Both the position numbers and the translations under genes were made by a program. Under the pieces are notes generated by a model. That model had not been told where the DNA came from and did no database searches. It was given only the letters and a program-made list of their open reading frames with translations. Shown one piece after another: positions 11,823 to 23,297 of a DNA stretch of 64,000 nt (position 1 is the stretch's first letter; every line of letters begins with the position of its first letter). The DNA is taken from positions 106,275,741 through 106,339,740 of the forward strand of contig CM041465.1 of assembly GCA_023213395.1 (NCBI GenBank), in the 5' to 3' direction. This DNA comes from Cycas panzhihuaensis (lineage: Eukaryota; Cycadophyta).

Positions 11823-11828
11823 TTGGCC

Positions 11829-12202
11829 ATTATAGAGGATAATGTTAGGATAGTGCCTAATATAAAAATGTGTGCACCTACCTTGGGCCTATAAAAGGCA
11901 TCTTGGGACTTCAAAAAGTACCTCGGGCCTTCTAAAGTATCCATGTAGCCACTTAGAGCTAACATGGACCCACCAATGCACCTAAGATACATTATTTTAT
12001 TAATGCATTTAATATTTTATTATTTATTTAATTTTTTAATTTGATGTTAGGTAGAGGTACTTGTCACCTTCCTAAAACTATATAATAGCTGGGAATACTT
12101 CCTGGTATTTTCTAACACTGCCATTCAATATACAAAAATTATTTACCTTATGATGATGAAGTACAACTTGTGATCCTCCCACTCTACTCCTCGATGCCAA
12201 CA
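11829..12202 (+). repeat. Polypurine tract plus 3' LTR of a plus-strand element
   Basis: ggccattatagaggataa resembles the family 1 polypurine tract (gaccattaagggggagaa). It is followed by TGTTAGGATAGTGCC at 11843 and an end at gatgccaaca, 12202. Inside, 'aaactatataatagctggg' occupies the place of the family 1 TATA box, but most of the rest differs. It is therefore a related but distinct LTR of about 360 bp. Copia integrase sequence begins immediately after 12202, so it probably inserted there. Confidence 0.55.
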
Positions 12203-12770
12203 TATTTCCTTAGAGAAAATCTGAAATATTTTTTAGATTTATTGAATTGTAAGTGATGGTTGAAAAATAAAGTTATTACAAGTTATAAATTCTTTATTAA
12301 AATAATATAGGAGAATTTATTTCAAATGTTTTTATATATTTCTATAACAAGGTTGGAATAAGAAGATAATTTACTACTCTATATATACCTTGGCAAAATG
12401 GAGTTGTTAAAAGAAAATCAAAATAGTTATAGAAATAGTAAGATGTATGTTTACGTAAAAGGAACTTAGTGATAAATATTGGGATAAGGTAGTAAGTATT
12501 ATTATTTATATTTTGAACTAATGTCCTATAAAAGCAATAAATGACTTAACTTCCAAAGAATGTTAGATCAATCATAAACTGGATGTTTCTCATTTGAAAA
12601 ATTTTGGTTGTGTTACTTATAGACATATTCTTGATGAGAAAATACTCAAGTTAAAAAGCAAAAGTGTTAAATGCACTTTCATAGGCTATTTAAGTGAACA
12701 AAATCCCTATATATTACTTGATCTAATAGCAAAGAAGTTCTTAGTAATAAATATGTGATCTTTTAATAAA
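12203..12770 (+). pseudogene. Copia integrase remnant
   Basis: A broken frame ending in a well-preserved stretch: QNGVVKRKSK-like, then YWDKVV, PIKAINDLTSKEC and LDVSHLKNFGCVTYRHI, ILKLKSKSVKCTFIGY. These are the core end and C-terminal GKGY-type segment of Ty1/Copia integrase, which joins element cDNA to the chromosome. The N-terminal zinc domain is missing because an LTR lies directly upstream. Many stops. Confidence 0.72.
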
Positions 12771-13020
12771 ATGTAATTTTCAAACCTAAAGAAAATTAAA
12801 AAAAAAAGGTTATAATTGAAACTAATACAAAACTAATTTAGACTTTATCTTCTTCAATTCTAAATTTAGGTTCAAATTTGAATTCAAGTTCATCATCCAA
12901 CCCAAGTCAAGAAGAAGTGATAGGTATAAAATGGTTCATTAGAAGTTATAATCTTGAAGTAATACTTGATAAAAATTTTAATAGAAAGTTAACTACATCT
13001 TAAGTAAAAGTTAATTTTAT

Positions 13021-13960
13021 ATTAGTGACTCAAGTAATGCAAAATAATGAACCTTATTCTTTTGAAGAAGCTACTAAAAATAACAAATAGATTGAAGTAA
13101 TGGAAGTTGAATATGATTCTTTATATAAAAATAAAACATGGCATTTGGTAGAGTTACCTATCGATAAAGAAGTAATTGGTATAAAGTGGGTATATAAAAC
13201 CAAATATAAGGCTTATGGCTTAATTAATAAATACAAGGCAAGACTTGTAGTAAAGGGATATGTACAACAAGCTAATATTGACTATAATGAAACATTTGCT
13301 CATATTGCTAGACTGGATACTATCAGAAGTATTTTGTCTTTAACTTCTTATCAAGGTTGGATCATATATTAAATGGATATTAAGTCAACATTTCTTAATA
13401 GATATATTGATGGATAAATCTATATTACTCAACCTCAAGGATTTAAAGTTGAATGACGTGAAAACTTAATGTGCAAATTAAAGAAACTTGTATGAGCTAA
13501 AGCAAATCCCAAGAGTTTGTTATTCCAAGATTCATAAATAATTTTAAGATAAAGGATTTTAGAAAACGTCCATCAAACTCAAATTTATATATCAAGACTA
13601 TAGAAACATTAATTTTGATAATTACACTTTATGTTAATGATCTCATCTACATAGAAAACAATGATAAAATATTATAACAATTTAAGAATGATATGAACTT
13701 AGAATTCAAAATGATAGATTTAAGATAATTACATTATTTTTTTAGCATGGAAATTTGGCAAAGTGAAAGTAGCATCCATATATCATAAAGTAAATATGCT
13801 ATAGACATTTTGAAGAAATTCAACATGAGTGATTATAAATCAAGTTCTACTCACGTTGGATTTAGGTTAAAGTTAAGTAAAAATAAAGATTTTATTTTAG
13901 TTAATTCTACTTTATATCGTCAATTGATAGGAAATTTAGCTTACTTGATGAATACTTGAC
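13021..13960 (+). pseudogene. Copia reverse transcriptase remnant
   Basis: The open part at 13100-13372 reads MEVEYDSLYKNKTWHLVELP, then IGIKWVYKTKYKAYG, YKARLVVKGYVQQANIDYNE and FAHIARLDTIRSIL. This is the hallmark N-terminal Copia RT. Downstream, past stops, the catalytic box reads LYVNDLIYI (about 13626-13650) instead of YVDD, so one catalytic aspartate is lost. A continuous, ordered match to Copia RT continues to about 13960. Confidence 0.88.
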
Positions 13961-14545
13961 TAGATATAATATATACAATAAATTTAACTTCAAGATCTAT
14001 GCCTAAACCAAAATAAGAACATTATGATGTAGTAAAGAGAATTCTAAGATATCTTAAAGGAACACTTAATTATGGATTATAGCACACTTCTTCTAATAAA
14101 TCTAGATTAGTTGGTTATTCAAATGCAGATTGGGTAGGAGATATTTAAGTTAGAAATTAAATTTTAGGATATGTATTCAATATTAGAGTAGCATTAATAA
14201 CCTAGAACATAAAGAAATAAACAATAGTTTCTTTATCTACAACTAACACCAAGTACAATGTAGTTGATGTAATAGTAAGAGAGGTAGTATGAATCATAAG
14301 AATTATCAAGGATCTACATCAACCTCAATATGAACCAACAATTATCTTCTGTAATAATTAATATACAATTTAGATGGATAAGAATTTAGTTATATATAAT
14401 AAAATAAAGCATATTAAAATTAAACATCATTACATCAAAGAATTATTTCAACATCAAGAAATTAAACTTTAACATTACAAGATAGAAGACCAAGTTGTAA
14501 ATAGTCTCACCAAAGCATTATCGAAGTCCAAGTATTTTTAGCATA
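13961..14545 (+). pseudogene. Copia RNase H remnant
   Basis: Ordered RNase H landmarks: LAYLMNT, RILRYLKGTLNYGL, VGYSNADWVGD (catalytic Asp in ADW), SLSTTNTKY for the usual SST.AEY, then IKIKHHYIKELF and QVVNSLTKALSKSKYF near 14540. The last motif is the normal C-terminus of Copia pol. Several stops interrupt it. It directly follows the RT remnant. Confidence 0.82.
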
Positions 14546-14910
14546 AAGAAAATATTTGTATACAACTAAATATGTATTATATAAGAGTATTAAAATATAA
14601 TGTATGTTTATCTCTTAAAATGTATTTAACTAAGTAAAAGGTCGTATAATTGGTCAACATAATGGCCAAATATTATTGGATATAAGTAAGGCAAATAATC
14701 CTACATATACCCACAACATGACTATATATACATGTACTAGGTAAAATGTATTATGAATGATTATTGAAGACCATGATGAAAATATTATAATGTCATTATG
14801 TTGTTCTTGTGCAATGATATACTATGGATAACTTTCTAACAATTTCCAATAAGTTGTTTTAGATCAATTAGAATAACTAGTACTCATAACCTTAAAGAAT
14901 AACATGATAG
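14546..14910. other. Downstream flank of Copia remnant, nothing definite
   Basis: AT-rich DNA following the Copia pol end. A TATA-like gactatatatacatg at about 14717 could mark a decayed LTR, but I find no partner LTR or clear TG/CA ends. Confidence 0.3.
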
Positions 14911-15300
14911 GTCCATATCCTCTAATGGTGATTTTTAAGAGAACTACCTACAAGGCAATTATAGATAGAAGACAAGGAGTAAATGCATTGTTAGAATGAA
15001 TATGGATTTCTTGAGGGAAGGCAACATTCGTATCTTTGAACTACTCAATACAATTGGCAAATCAACTAAATCAAACCAATGGGAACTTTGTTGAATCTTC
15101 CTATTATAGTTGCTAAAATAATATTAATCCTATATTTTATGGTTTTTAAGATGCAATATAATAAGAAGAATTACCTAGCTTTGTTGGGCAGACCATGATT
15201 TTTGGCAACTAAGGTAATTTAAGATTAAGGTAAGTTTACCTTTAAGATTATAAATAGAGGAAAACCTATGATTATATCTTTATGATCTAATGGACTTGGC
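14911..15300 (+). pseudogene. Gypsy aspartic protease scrap
   Basis: With frame changes the plus strand reads GPYPLMVIFKRTTYKAIIDR, LNYSIQLANQLNQTN and LLGRPWFLATKVI. These match in order the 'P..V.....KGVIDGGS.VN' active-site strand, the LANQ segment and the LLGRPWL motif of Gypsy proteases. The active-site Gly-Gly/Ser is DRRQG here, so it is dead. It belongs to a different Gypsy copy than the one starting at 15552. The sequence from 15301 to 15551 is unassigned. Confidence 0.55.
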
Positions 15301-15551
15301 ATTTAAAAAGTTGCATATGAAGAATTGGCTTTGTCAACAATAGTAAAGAGTGGAACTATAATAAGTTCATATTTATAGATAGCATATCAAGTAATAAATA
15401 TTTCCCATCCTTTAAAAATAGCATATTTATTGAATCAATTGCATTCACCTTACTAGTATAGTATAAAAAGTTGGATGTGAAGAATAAAACATGCGATAAA
15501 ATAGCTATTGATTTTCAAGAGAGACTTCAAAAGATGCATAGTAATAAAGCC

Positions 15552-17459
15552 TGATACTACCCCAAACTGCACCTTTCCTTTGTGATTCATGTAATAGATT
15601 AAAAGGGATAAATCCATATTTAGTAATTTAATAATTTTCCTCTAAATTATATGCAAGACCTCTAGTGCATTTCTCTTGTAAAAAATTGTAAGAAAGGCTA
15701 TGATCATTGCACCACATACCAAATGTTTAGAGTTCATGGGGCCTCTTGTAAATTTCCTAAAATAAAACTATGAGAGCATATTTCAAAAAATTTAAGGGAG
15801 ATTATAGGATGAGCCCACACAAGTTTAATAACATCTTCAAGGAGTGTTCTAAATATGACAATCAAATTAAATGTGAAGCTTATATGGCCTAATCTCATAG
15901 AGTTGATAAATTCATTTTGTAATTCATAAGCAACATAAAACACAAGCGAGAAATGTCTCTTAAATATTCATAGCAAGCAACGTAGGCCATCAGAATCATC
16001 ATGAGTCCATAATGCTTTAGTGTCTATATAACACAAGGAGCTCCAAGTAATGGGCTTCATAGGGAAGCTATAAATGTCTTGAAAATGATTCTAAGTTCAC
16101 TACTATTTTGTTAAGGAGAATTCTCTATTTGACTCAAAAGGCATGTACTTGATATCTTTCTCATAATTAGATGTCAATTTCTTTCTACCACCACTTTCTT
16201 AAGTATGAAGGGAAAAATTTTGTAAAGATTAATGTTGTAATATTCAAGTATCATTATGATATAAAGAGGCTAACTTTTTATAATCTATGATTGTCAGTAA
16301 TGATCTAAGAATACATCAAAGGAGTAATTCATCAATTGAGTATGAAATATAAAAGAGAAGTAATTATCAATCATGTCCCTTAATTTGGGACAATTACACA
16401 CCCATTAGATCATTATATTCATACATCATAGGATTATCATAAATGATGCACTAAGCATCAGTGCAATCAAAGAACATTTCAATAGGATATAAGCTAATAT
16501 CATAACTTTAAATATGTCACTACCACAATAATTCATTGTCAAGTTAGTACTTTAAAATAGAATTAGTTCTTTACTAGATTAATTTTTCAAAGTTCCTTAA
16601 TTCTTTCATTTATTATAATGGTCTTCCCTTCAAAGTTATAAAGGGGAAGAAATTGCAAGATAGAAAACTTTTGGATCCCAAAGCATTTCTCAAGAATAGA
16701 AGTATAATTTTTTTAAAATTATCTATGATGAATTAAGAACATTTAATGAAGTATGATTTATGAGTGAATGTGTGTTACTTGGATGCATTATGATTGAAAA
16801 AGTTGAGTTCTTATTTATTAAGGTGTTCCTTTAAGAAAGAATGACCTTAAGTAAGAATCTAGAGTAGAGTTAATATACATGTAAGTATCTGAAGTACATG
16901 CCACAAGGTTCAAATATAAAGATTGTATATAGAATTAGTCATTCCAATTTATAAGAATTGTAGTTTGGATTGGTTACTTTCCACCTAGTTGATTGTAAAT
17001 GAGCAGTGGTATGTATTACACATAGTCTTTTTCTAGTGTTTAGAATCCTTGTTATAACTTTATTAGGATGGATGTGTAAATGATTATTTATTTAGCCTCT
17101 TTTTGGTGAATATCTTTCTACTCTCTTATTGGACTTCACTTCATAAACCTAGCCTCTTTTCAACTTAATGTAGTTGGGTTAATAAGGTCTAATCCCTTAA
17201 GGGTCTCTTCATCAAATTAGAGTTTGTCACTTTTCTCCATAATATTTTTTGCTCACTTTCTCGCAACTCATTAAAACCCATGTATTTGTCCTCCTCAGAG
17301 GACCATTTTCTCTAAATACTTGTAACTATATATGTCTATATATTATTATAACATATCATAGAGTATTCCCATAAATTATCTCTATGAAGTTGCATGCTTG
17401 AACTTCTTGTAGGCTAATCAAATCACTTATCTTAAAAGTTGCAATCTTGTAAGATAACA
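15552..17459 (+). repeat. 5' LTR of old Gypsy
   Basis: It starts TGATACTACCCCAAACTGC and ends gtaagataaca. Most of it aligns with 60416-62183, for example the 'ctagtgcatttctcttgtaaaaaatt' and 'catgtcccttaatttgggacaattacacacc' blocks. It is ~140 bases longer than the 3' copy, mainly through a segment near 16990-17160 missing there. Substitutions are numerous, so the insertion is old. The minus frame 15734-15943 has a counterpart at 60570-60908 but no protein family. Confidence 0.82.
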
Positions 17460-17930
17460 AATTATCAGCCATATTGGGGACTCTAAATAAATTTCCTATT
17501 TATGTTAGCTTATTTTATTAAGACACATGTGTAAGTAGCCTTAAAAGAAATTGCCTTTTATTTTCTCAAAAGTTGATTGAATCATTAAAAGGCCTTATGC
17601 CCACTAAGTTAGAGCTCAGGGTAGAAAGGAGTTATTATATTCTCCTCAAGAAAGGAGGTGAAGAACTAAGCAAACTAAACAAAAGTTGAAATGGAGGAAA
17701 AATAAACTCCAAAATAATAAAAACAATAATAATGATAAGTAAATACTACCCCCTAATTTATTGGACTTCGAGAATGAATTAGATAAAGTACTTAATAAAG
17801 CTTGAGATGTTTAAGAAAAATTCAAAGGTGATGGGAAATCACAAGTGAACAACACCCAATAAAATTTTCACTTACATGTAAGATATTTAATATTACATTT
17901 GTGAATATTGTTGTGAAGCTTTCTATGCAT
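17460..17930 (+). other. Leader of old Gypsy with decayed primer site
   Basis: Directly after the LTR, aattatcagccatattggggac resembles a mutated TTGGCGCCGTTGCCGGGGAC-type Gypsy primer site. That is tentative, because several C-to-T and G-to-A changes must be assumed. No coding sequence follows until gag. Confidence 0.35.
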
Positions 17931-18480
17931 ACCTTACAAGGTGACACTGCCACTTGATTCTAATTTTTACCTCTTAGTATAGTAATACACTAAAATTTTT
18001 TCATAGAATATTTCAAACTAAAATATATAAGAAAGAAAATCTCAACTACTTTGGTGAAGGAATTGTTAAACATAAAAAGTAGAACTAGGGATAGCATAAC
18101 TGACTATGTTAATAAGTTTCATTCTACTCTCCAAATTATACCTAATGATCACCACCCAATACCAATGATCCAAATGTAATGGTTTATGGAAGATTTAGAC
18201 CCAAATACCAGGTCTCTCATTCATTTCTAAAGTCTTGGAAGTATTCATGTTGACCAACTAATTACAATAGAGATTAAAGAGATGCTTGAAAATATAAGAG
18301 AAAATAAATCTTCTCATTTACCTATATATAGAGCAAATCCTCCTTAAGCCCATACTAAAGTTGAATCCCACACCTAAATTTTGATTAAAAAATAAAGTTC
18401 AATTTTGGAAGAAACAAGTATAGGGGAAATATCCTAAGAAGATAAGTATATTAGGAAGACCTAAGGAAGAACCTTCCCAA
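17931..18480 (+). pseudogene. Old Gypsy gag remnant
   Basis: With stops, the plus strand reads LVKELLNIKSRTRDSITDYV, NKFHSTLQIIPNDHHPIPM and WFMEDLDPNTRSLIHF. This is the second half of a Retrotrans_gag domain (the 'L..I.....ES..DY...F' and 'W.....L.P..R' patterns). The N-terminal half and any zinc knuckle are not readable. Confidence 0.6.
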
Positions 18481-19009
18481 GTAAATAATAATTCTGAAAA
18501 AAGTTTGCCTCATCAAATAAAAATACAAAAATTTTGATTATACAAAATTGTTAGGCCAAGGTACCTTGAATAAGAAAGCTTACACATCAATAATTTCACA
18601 TGATGAGATAGAGAGATATGTTGTCATTTATACAAAAGATGATAATGTAGGTATCTGTAACAACACTATGGATCTAGTTCTAAGTATTAAACCTCAAATA
18701 GCTCAACAAGGGGACCAAAGTTTTTTAAATAAGCTTAAGGCTTCTTTAGAGGAAAGGAACATTAGGATACTTCTAGTTTACCACAAATTCAAGTAGATTA
18801 AAAGAGCATTCAACCTCCTAGGGTGAATCCACTCATAATAAACTTTGTTACAATTCCTCTAAACTCTATTAACAAATATGACATCTTGCAAGATTTTTGA
18901 AAAATAAGGATAGGTTAAGTTTGTACCAAGCCATGAAGCTTGTAGAGTAGAAAGAAAAACTCCTTAAAACCTTAATCCTAGAAAAGCATTAGTCAATGTT
19001 GTTACAAAT
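18481..19009 (+). other. Gag-protease spacer with an unrecognised frame
   Basis: An 82-codon frame (18548-18796, containing ISHDEIERYVVIYTKDDN) is intact but I do not recognise it. It lies where Gypsy elements have a variable gag-protease linker, so it is most likely linker rather than a separate gene. Confidence 0.4.
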
Positions 19010-19390
19010 GATAAGATAGTTAATGCAATTATTCTTCCTATGAAGAGAAAATTCTCTCCCTTTTATATTTCTCTAAATGTTTTAGATGAATTTATTTTGC
19101 ACAATTACGTAGCACATACTAAAGCAACCCATAATGTAATGCCATATGTTGTGATATAAGCGTTTTGTTTAGAATACAAAAAAGATTGAAATCTTAAGAA
19201 TTATAAATAATTTGGTTATTGCAATAGTAGAGGAAATCAACTATTTGATGGTATATTTAGTGGCTTTTCCAAGATTATCAATTGTCATTTCAATGATGGT
19301 GGTACATATGTCACTAGTCTATGGTATGTTATTAGTAAGAGAATAGGCTTATGAGACTAGACTAACCACAAATGTTAGAATGTCTAACAT
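19010..19390 (+). pseudogene. Old Gypsy aspartic protease remnant
   Basis: The plus strand reads FYISLNVLDEFILHNYV followed by THNVMPYVV. In related elements this is '...L.DSGASHNVMPYVVMEALGL'. The active-site DSGA is mutated to HTKA here, so the enzyme is dead. Later a broken stretch covers the region before the next domain. Confidence 0.62.
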
Positions 19391-19593
19391 CACATTTCCT
19401 TTGAGGAGAGATTTAATTACCTTACTTAAGGAAAAAAGGTATTGAGAACATACACAAAGTAAGCAAGAAGATAAATTGCAATCTACTTTCAATTCAAGTG
19501 GTGTCAGTACCTATATTGTGCTTCTAGTAACCAGTTCTAGATTATCTACTACAGAAGAAGAGGTGTATTATACTGAAGGAATGAGATAAGAAT

Positions 19594-19995
19594 AGGTTGG
19601 ATTTTATTTTTTGATAGGGATAAATCCAAAGATGATGTAGGAGTAGGCATTGCCCTTTATGCCCTAAATGGCAAGGTATACCTATTTTCATATCGACTTT
19701 CTTTTTATCATACCAATAATATTGTTGAATATGATGATCTATACCTAAGATTACATAAAGCATTGTTGAAGAAGGGGAACTCTTACAAGTGCAAGAAGAT
19801 TTAGAGATTGTAGTAAATAAAGTCAAAGATTCATATTTCATTAAAAATGTTAGATTAAAAAGCTATAAACATCGAATGTGAGATCTTATAAGGCAATTTA
19901 AATCCTTTAACCTTTAACACATATTGAAGGAGTATAACCAACTTACAAACTCTTTAGTTATTGGGACTTCTTTGTTTGAAGTTAGTTTATTTAAT
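19594..19995 (+). pseudogene. Archaeal-type RNase H (RVT_3) remnant upstream of RT
   Basis: The plus strand reads WILFFDRDKSKDDVGVGIAL, KVYLFSYRLSFYHTNNIVEY, then SYKHRM.DLIRQFKSFNL, ILKEYNQLTNSLVIGTSLF. This is the second RNase H of Tat-lineage elements. FFD holds the first catalytic Asp and VEY the Glu; the third acidic site (GDSELV) is destroyed by stops. It lies before the RT, unlike the Tat element at 40785-57647, where this domain is at the far 3' end. Confidence 0.72.
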
Positions 19996-20435
19996 ATGTA
20001 AACATAATAAGTGATTGAGACCTTGATTAGAGCATTAATTCTTGATAACATGAATCATTAAAAAATCTTTTAAGATGATGAGCAAATTTTATGCTTCTTA
20101 TTTAAAACTAAAGAGTTTCAAGATTTGAACATGGGAAAAAATGTGACTAATGAAATAGAGGATGTTTTAGGGGAATCCTCTTATGAAGGTATGATTAATT
20201 ACAAATCCAATAAGATCCTAAAAGGTCTTGTTCTTCTTAAAAATATATTTAATCATTCTAACCTTATTATTTAGGGGACTAATAAGAAAAATACCTTGCT
20301 AAAGATGATGCAGAAAGATATATATTGTAATACTAGCATATGTGAATAAACTAAGATCATTCATATCAAAAGATGTTACACTAAGACTAAAAAACAAGCT
20401 ACTTTTTAGCTTTTCTAGGAGTATTAGGATGTCTT
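19996..20435 (+). pseudogene. Linker and very start of old Gypsy RT
   Basis: A broken frame: LILDNMNH, then DDEQILCFL, SNKILKGLVLLKNIFNHSN and finally F.EY.DVF at 20405-20435. In intact relatives this leads into 'Y.DVFAWSYEDL', the N-terminal edge of RT. The reading is cut between F and A by family 2 and resumes at 40502-40507 as FA.SYGDF. Confidence 0.62.
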
Positions 20436-20714
20436 TTTTAAAGATAGTGTTTAATGTTTTTGGTGATAGAAATAATGTCTAATGGTTCAATATTAAATAG
20501 GGTAGCATTAATGTTAGAGAGTGGTAAATGTTTTAATATTAAGTAGTCACCCTTAACTCTCTCATTAGGAGTATTGAAATAAGTCATTAAGGCATATGCA
20601 TGATGGTGGTTATAACGATCATTTCTTATAGTTAGTCAAGGATGAGGTAATTATATGTTATAAATATATACTTATATTAGTCATAATGAAATAAGAAGAA
20701 GATTATATTTAAAG
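20436..20714 (+). repeat. Family 2 5' LTR, left part
   Basis: Aligns with 40154-40432: 'gtttaatgtttttgg', 'aatgtctaatggttcaatattaaatagggtag', 'cacccttaactctctcattagga'. It is cut at ttaaag, where family 1 begins with TGTTGGGG. Confidence 0.9.
20710..20714 (+). repeat. Target duplication of family 1 copy D (left)
   Basis: taaag here and caaag at 36323-36327 flank the family 1 element. The undisturbed 3' LTR of family 2 reads ...attcaaagagg, so CAAAG is the original target and the left copy has one C-to-T change. Confidence 0.88.
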
Positions 20715-20927
20715 TGTTGGGGTTAATGTTCATCACCTCACTCCCACCTTTCATACATGTGAGTGCACACATATTAAGGTAAGTCAAGTAAGGTTAAGTT
20801 GATTTGAGTTAAGTTGTTGAGTTATATAATATTTTATTATTATTTAAATTTTAGGGATTGAGGAGTTTTCCCCCTCCCCCCAACTATATATTTGGAGGGT
20901 GTGCAACCCTGGTGTCTTTAGATACTG
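20715..20927 (+). repeat. Family 1 copy D 5' LTR, left part
   Basis: Starts TGTTGGGGTTAATGTTCATC and runs through the TATA region (aactatatatttggaggg) to gtgtctttagatactg, where the Copia element is inserted just after the conserved hairpin. Continues at 26223. Confidence 0.88.
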
Positions 20928-21571
20928 TGTTGAGAATACAAGGTCCCAAACCTTAAACTGCCACAAGATCTAAACTATTTTGCAACTAGTTATAGGAATC
21001 AAAACTAAGATTTAACATGCAAGTTCTAAAATTAGAGATAATGTAATAACATCAGTATACAAGCTAAACATCGCATATGCACTCGATATAACGTGGTAAA
21101 ACCCTAGCAGTATGCTAGGGAAACACCCACACAGGAAAGGTATCAAGCTTTATTATTGTAGAATGGAGAAATAGTACATCTCAGTAGCAGAGTGCTCTTA
21201 GGAATAACAACCAGTTGCTGCCCTCATCACAGTATATTACATTACATACAACATAATAAGAAAAGCCCTAAAATAGACTACATGAGAGGGACATCTAAGG
21301 CATGAATCTCAACCATAGAATCTAGGGTATTTGTATCAAATGACCTTGATTCTCTTCACATTTTAATAAGGTTTACAGGGTTAATTTTTCAGGTCAGGGG
21401 CTATTGCCCCTGAACCCCCTCTTAATAGGGGGCATTCCATGCCCCCATACCCCCCAGCCAAGGGGGGCTCCCACCCCTCTTGGAACCCCCCGAGAAAGAT
21501 TAGGGGGAGAAACTGCACCAAAAACATGCCAAAATTTTATCCTTAAACAATTGTTGTCACAATATCCAACA
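20928..21571 (-). repeat. Copia 3' LTR (left copy)
   Basis: On the plus strand TGTTGAGAATACAAGG ... cacaatatccaaca, 644 bases, matching 25579-26217 throughout. It contains the GC-rich hairpin patch 21394-21510. The inner end abuts atctccaccttgacaacaa, the inverse of the polypurine tract. Confidence 0.93.
21394..21510 (-). other. GC-rich hairpin / G-run patch in the Copia LTR
   Basis: In a ~30% GC context this patch holds tcaggggctattgcccctga (a perfect 8-bp stem) and repeated G runs on the minus strand (gggggtt, ggggggtatgggggc, ccccccttgg partners). It is conserved at 26036-26150 in the other LTR. It lies in the U3 part of the LTR. It could form hairpins or a G-quadruplex; function unknown. 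Overlapping ATG frames on both strands (21394-21601) look like composition artefacts. Confidence 0.6.
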
Positions 21572-21588
21572 ATCTCCACCTTGACAAC
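21572..21588 (-). other. Copia polypurine tract
   Basis: Inverse of atctccaccttgacaac, i.e. an AAGGTGGAGAT-type tract immediately before the 3' LTR start TGTTGGATATTG. Confidence 0.65.
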
Positions 21589-21594
21589 AATTTA

Positions 21595-22420
21595 CCCGTG
21601 ACCTTTCCTAGACCCTTCATCATCTTTTTCAGAAGCCAAGAGAAGTCAAATACCATTTGAACTTCTACCGGTAATCGGTTTTATGAATATATCAGCATAA
21701 TTCTGATTGGTGTAAATCTTCTCAAGTGCCACTCCACCTGCTTCCATAACCTATCTAATAAAATGGTACTTAAGAGTAATATGCTTTGTTCTACTATGAT
21801 AAGCCAGATTCTTGGCTAAGTAAATGGCACTTTGACTATCACAAAATACCTTTACATTTTCCTATCTTCTTCCAAGCTCAACCAATAGACCCTATAACTA
21901 GATTACTTCTTTACAAGCATGTGCTACAGCAACATATTTAGTTTTCATGGTTGACAGTACAATTATGCTCTACAATTTAGACATCCAACTAACTGGACCA
22001 TTTATAAGAGTGAAAACATAACCTGAAGTAGACCTTCTTTTGTCTAAATCTCCTGTAAAGTCTAAATCAACATATCCACAAACCTAATTACATGTACCTC
22101 CAAAGGTGATGCAGTAGTCACTTATGCCTCTCAAATACCGAAGCACCCATTTCACTGTAGCCCAATGTTCTCTCCCTGGGTTTTCCATAAACCTACTAAT
22201 TACACTGATTGCATGTGAAATATCAGGTCTTGTACATACCATGGTATACATCAAACTTCCTACTACACTGGCATAAGGTACACAAGACATATAAGCATTT
22301 TCTTCTTCACTACTAGGACTCATATTCAAAGAAAGCTTGAAGTGGGAAGCTAATGGGATACTCACTGGTTTCACATTTGCCATACTAAACTTGGTTAGCG
22401 CCTTCTCCACATATTTCTGC
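21595..22420 (-). pseudogene. Copia RNase H domain (broken)
   Basis: The open part at 22410-22084 begins MEKALTKFSMANVKPVSIPL and includes MSCVPYASVVGSLMYTMVCT, RPDISHAISVISRFMENPG and WVLRYLRGISDY, the conserved link from RT into RNase H. Past a stop: GYVDLDFTGDLDKRRSTSGY (ADWAGD position, Ala and Trp changed), LSTMKTKYVA for SSTEAEY, then FCDSQSAIYLAKNLAYHSR. It ends near 21595 before the polypurine tract. Degrades the RNA strand of the cDNA hybrid. Confidence 0.85.
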
Positions 22421-23297
22421 TATGATAACCATAGCTTACCATTTTTCTCGTCTCTATGTATCTCCATGCCTAAGATTTATTTTACAGCTCATAGATCCTT
22501 CATATCAAAAGTCCTAGCTAATTGAGCCTTTAGCTTATTGATTTCTTCCATGCTCTTGCTTACAACCAGCATGTCATCAACATATAGTACCAAGATAATG
22601 AATAAGCTATTATCCATAAATTTAAAGTAAACACAATGATCATACTCACTTCTTTTAAAATTTTGTCTCTCCATGAAGGCATAAAACTTCTTGTACCACT
22701 ACCTGGGTGATTGCTTGAGGCCATACAATGATTTCCTGAGCCTATAAATAAGTCTTTTCCTACCATCTTGTACAAACCCTTCTTATTGATCCATATAGAT
22801 CTCCTCATCTAAATCTCCATGTAGAAAAGTTATTTTTACATCTAACCGTTCCAACTCCAAATTGAGAAAAGCTACCAATGCTAATAGCACTCGAATTGAA
22901 ACAAGTTTGACAATTAGTGAAAAGATCTTATGAAAGTCAATACCTACTTTCTATGCAAAACCTTTAGCCACTAGTCTTGCCTTGTACTTATCAACCTTTC
23001 CATCAACATCTATTTTCTTTTTGAAAACCCACCTACAACCAACAGTCTTCTTGCCATGTGGAAGTTCTACCAAGTCCTATGAATTATTTTTCTTCAAAGA
23101 ATTTATCTCTTCTTGCATAGCCCTTTTCCACTTCTCATCATGGATATCATCTACTACTTCTTGAAAACATGTAAGTTCACCATCATTAGAAACCAAAGCA
23201 ATAGAAGTATATAGGTTGTACCTGTCAGGTGGATGACTGACTCATGTAGATCTTCTAACTACTGGCAGAGGAGTGTCCACATACTCCTATAAATCTG
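22420..23297 (-). pseudogene. Copia reverse transcriptase domain (broken)
   Basis: The best part is 22674-22489: MERQNFKRSEYDHCVYFKF, FIILVLYVDDMLVVSKSMEE (intact YVDD catalytic box), LAQLARTFDMKDL in part. Upstream the minus frames read KNYKARLVAKGF-like, VDIKTTFLHGDLDEEIYM-like pieces through stops in 22700-23160. Ordered Copia RT, not active as written. Confidence 0.87.

Noticed and set aside
18548-18796. 82-codon frame as an independent gene
   Set aside because: Sits in the gag-protease spacer of the old Gypsy and has no recognisable domain; kept only as part of the spacer.
21394-21601. Overlapping frames on both strands in the GC-rich Copia LTR patch
   Set aside because: Arise from G/C runs in both LTR copies and are not conserved as proteins.
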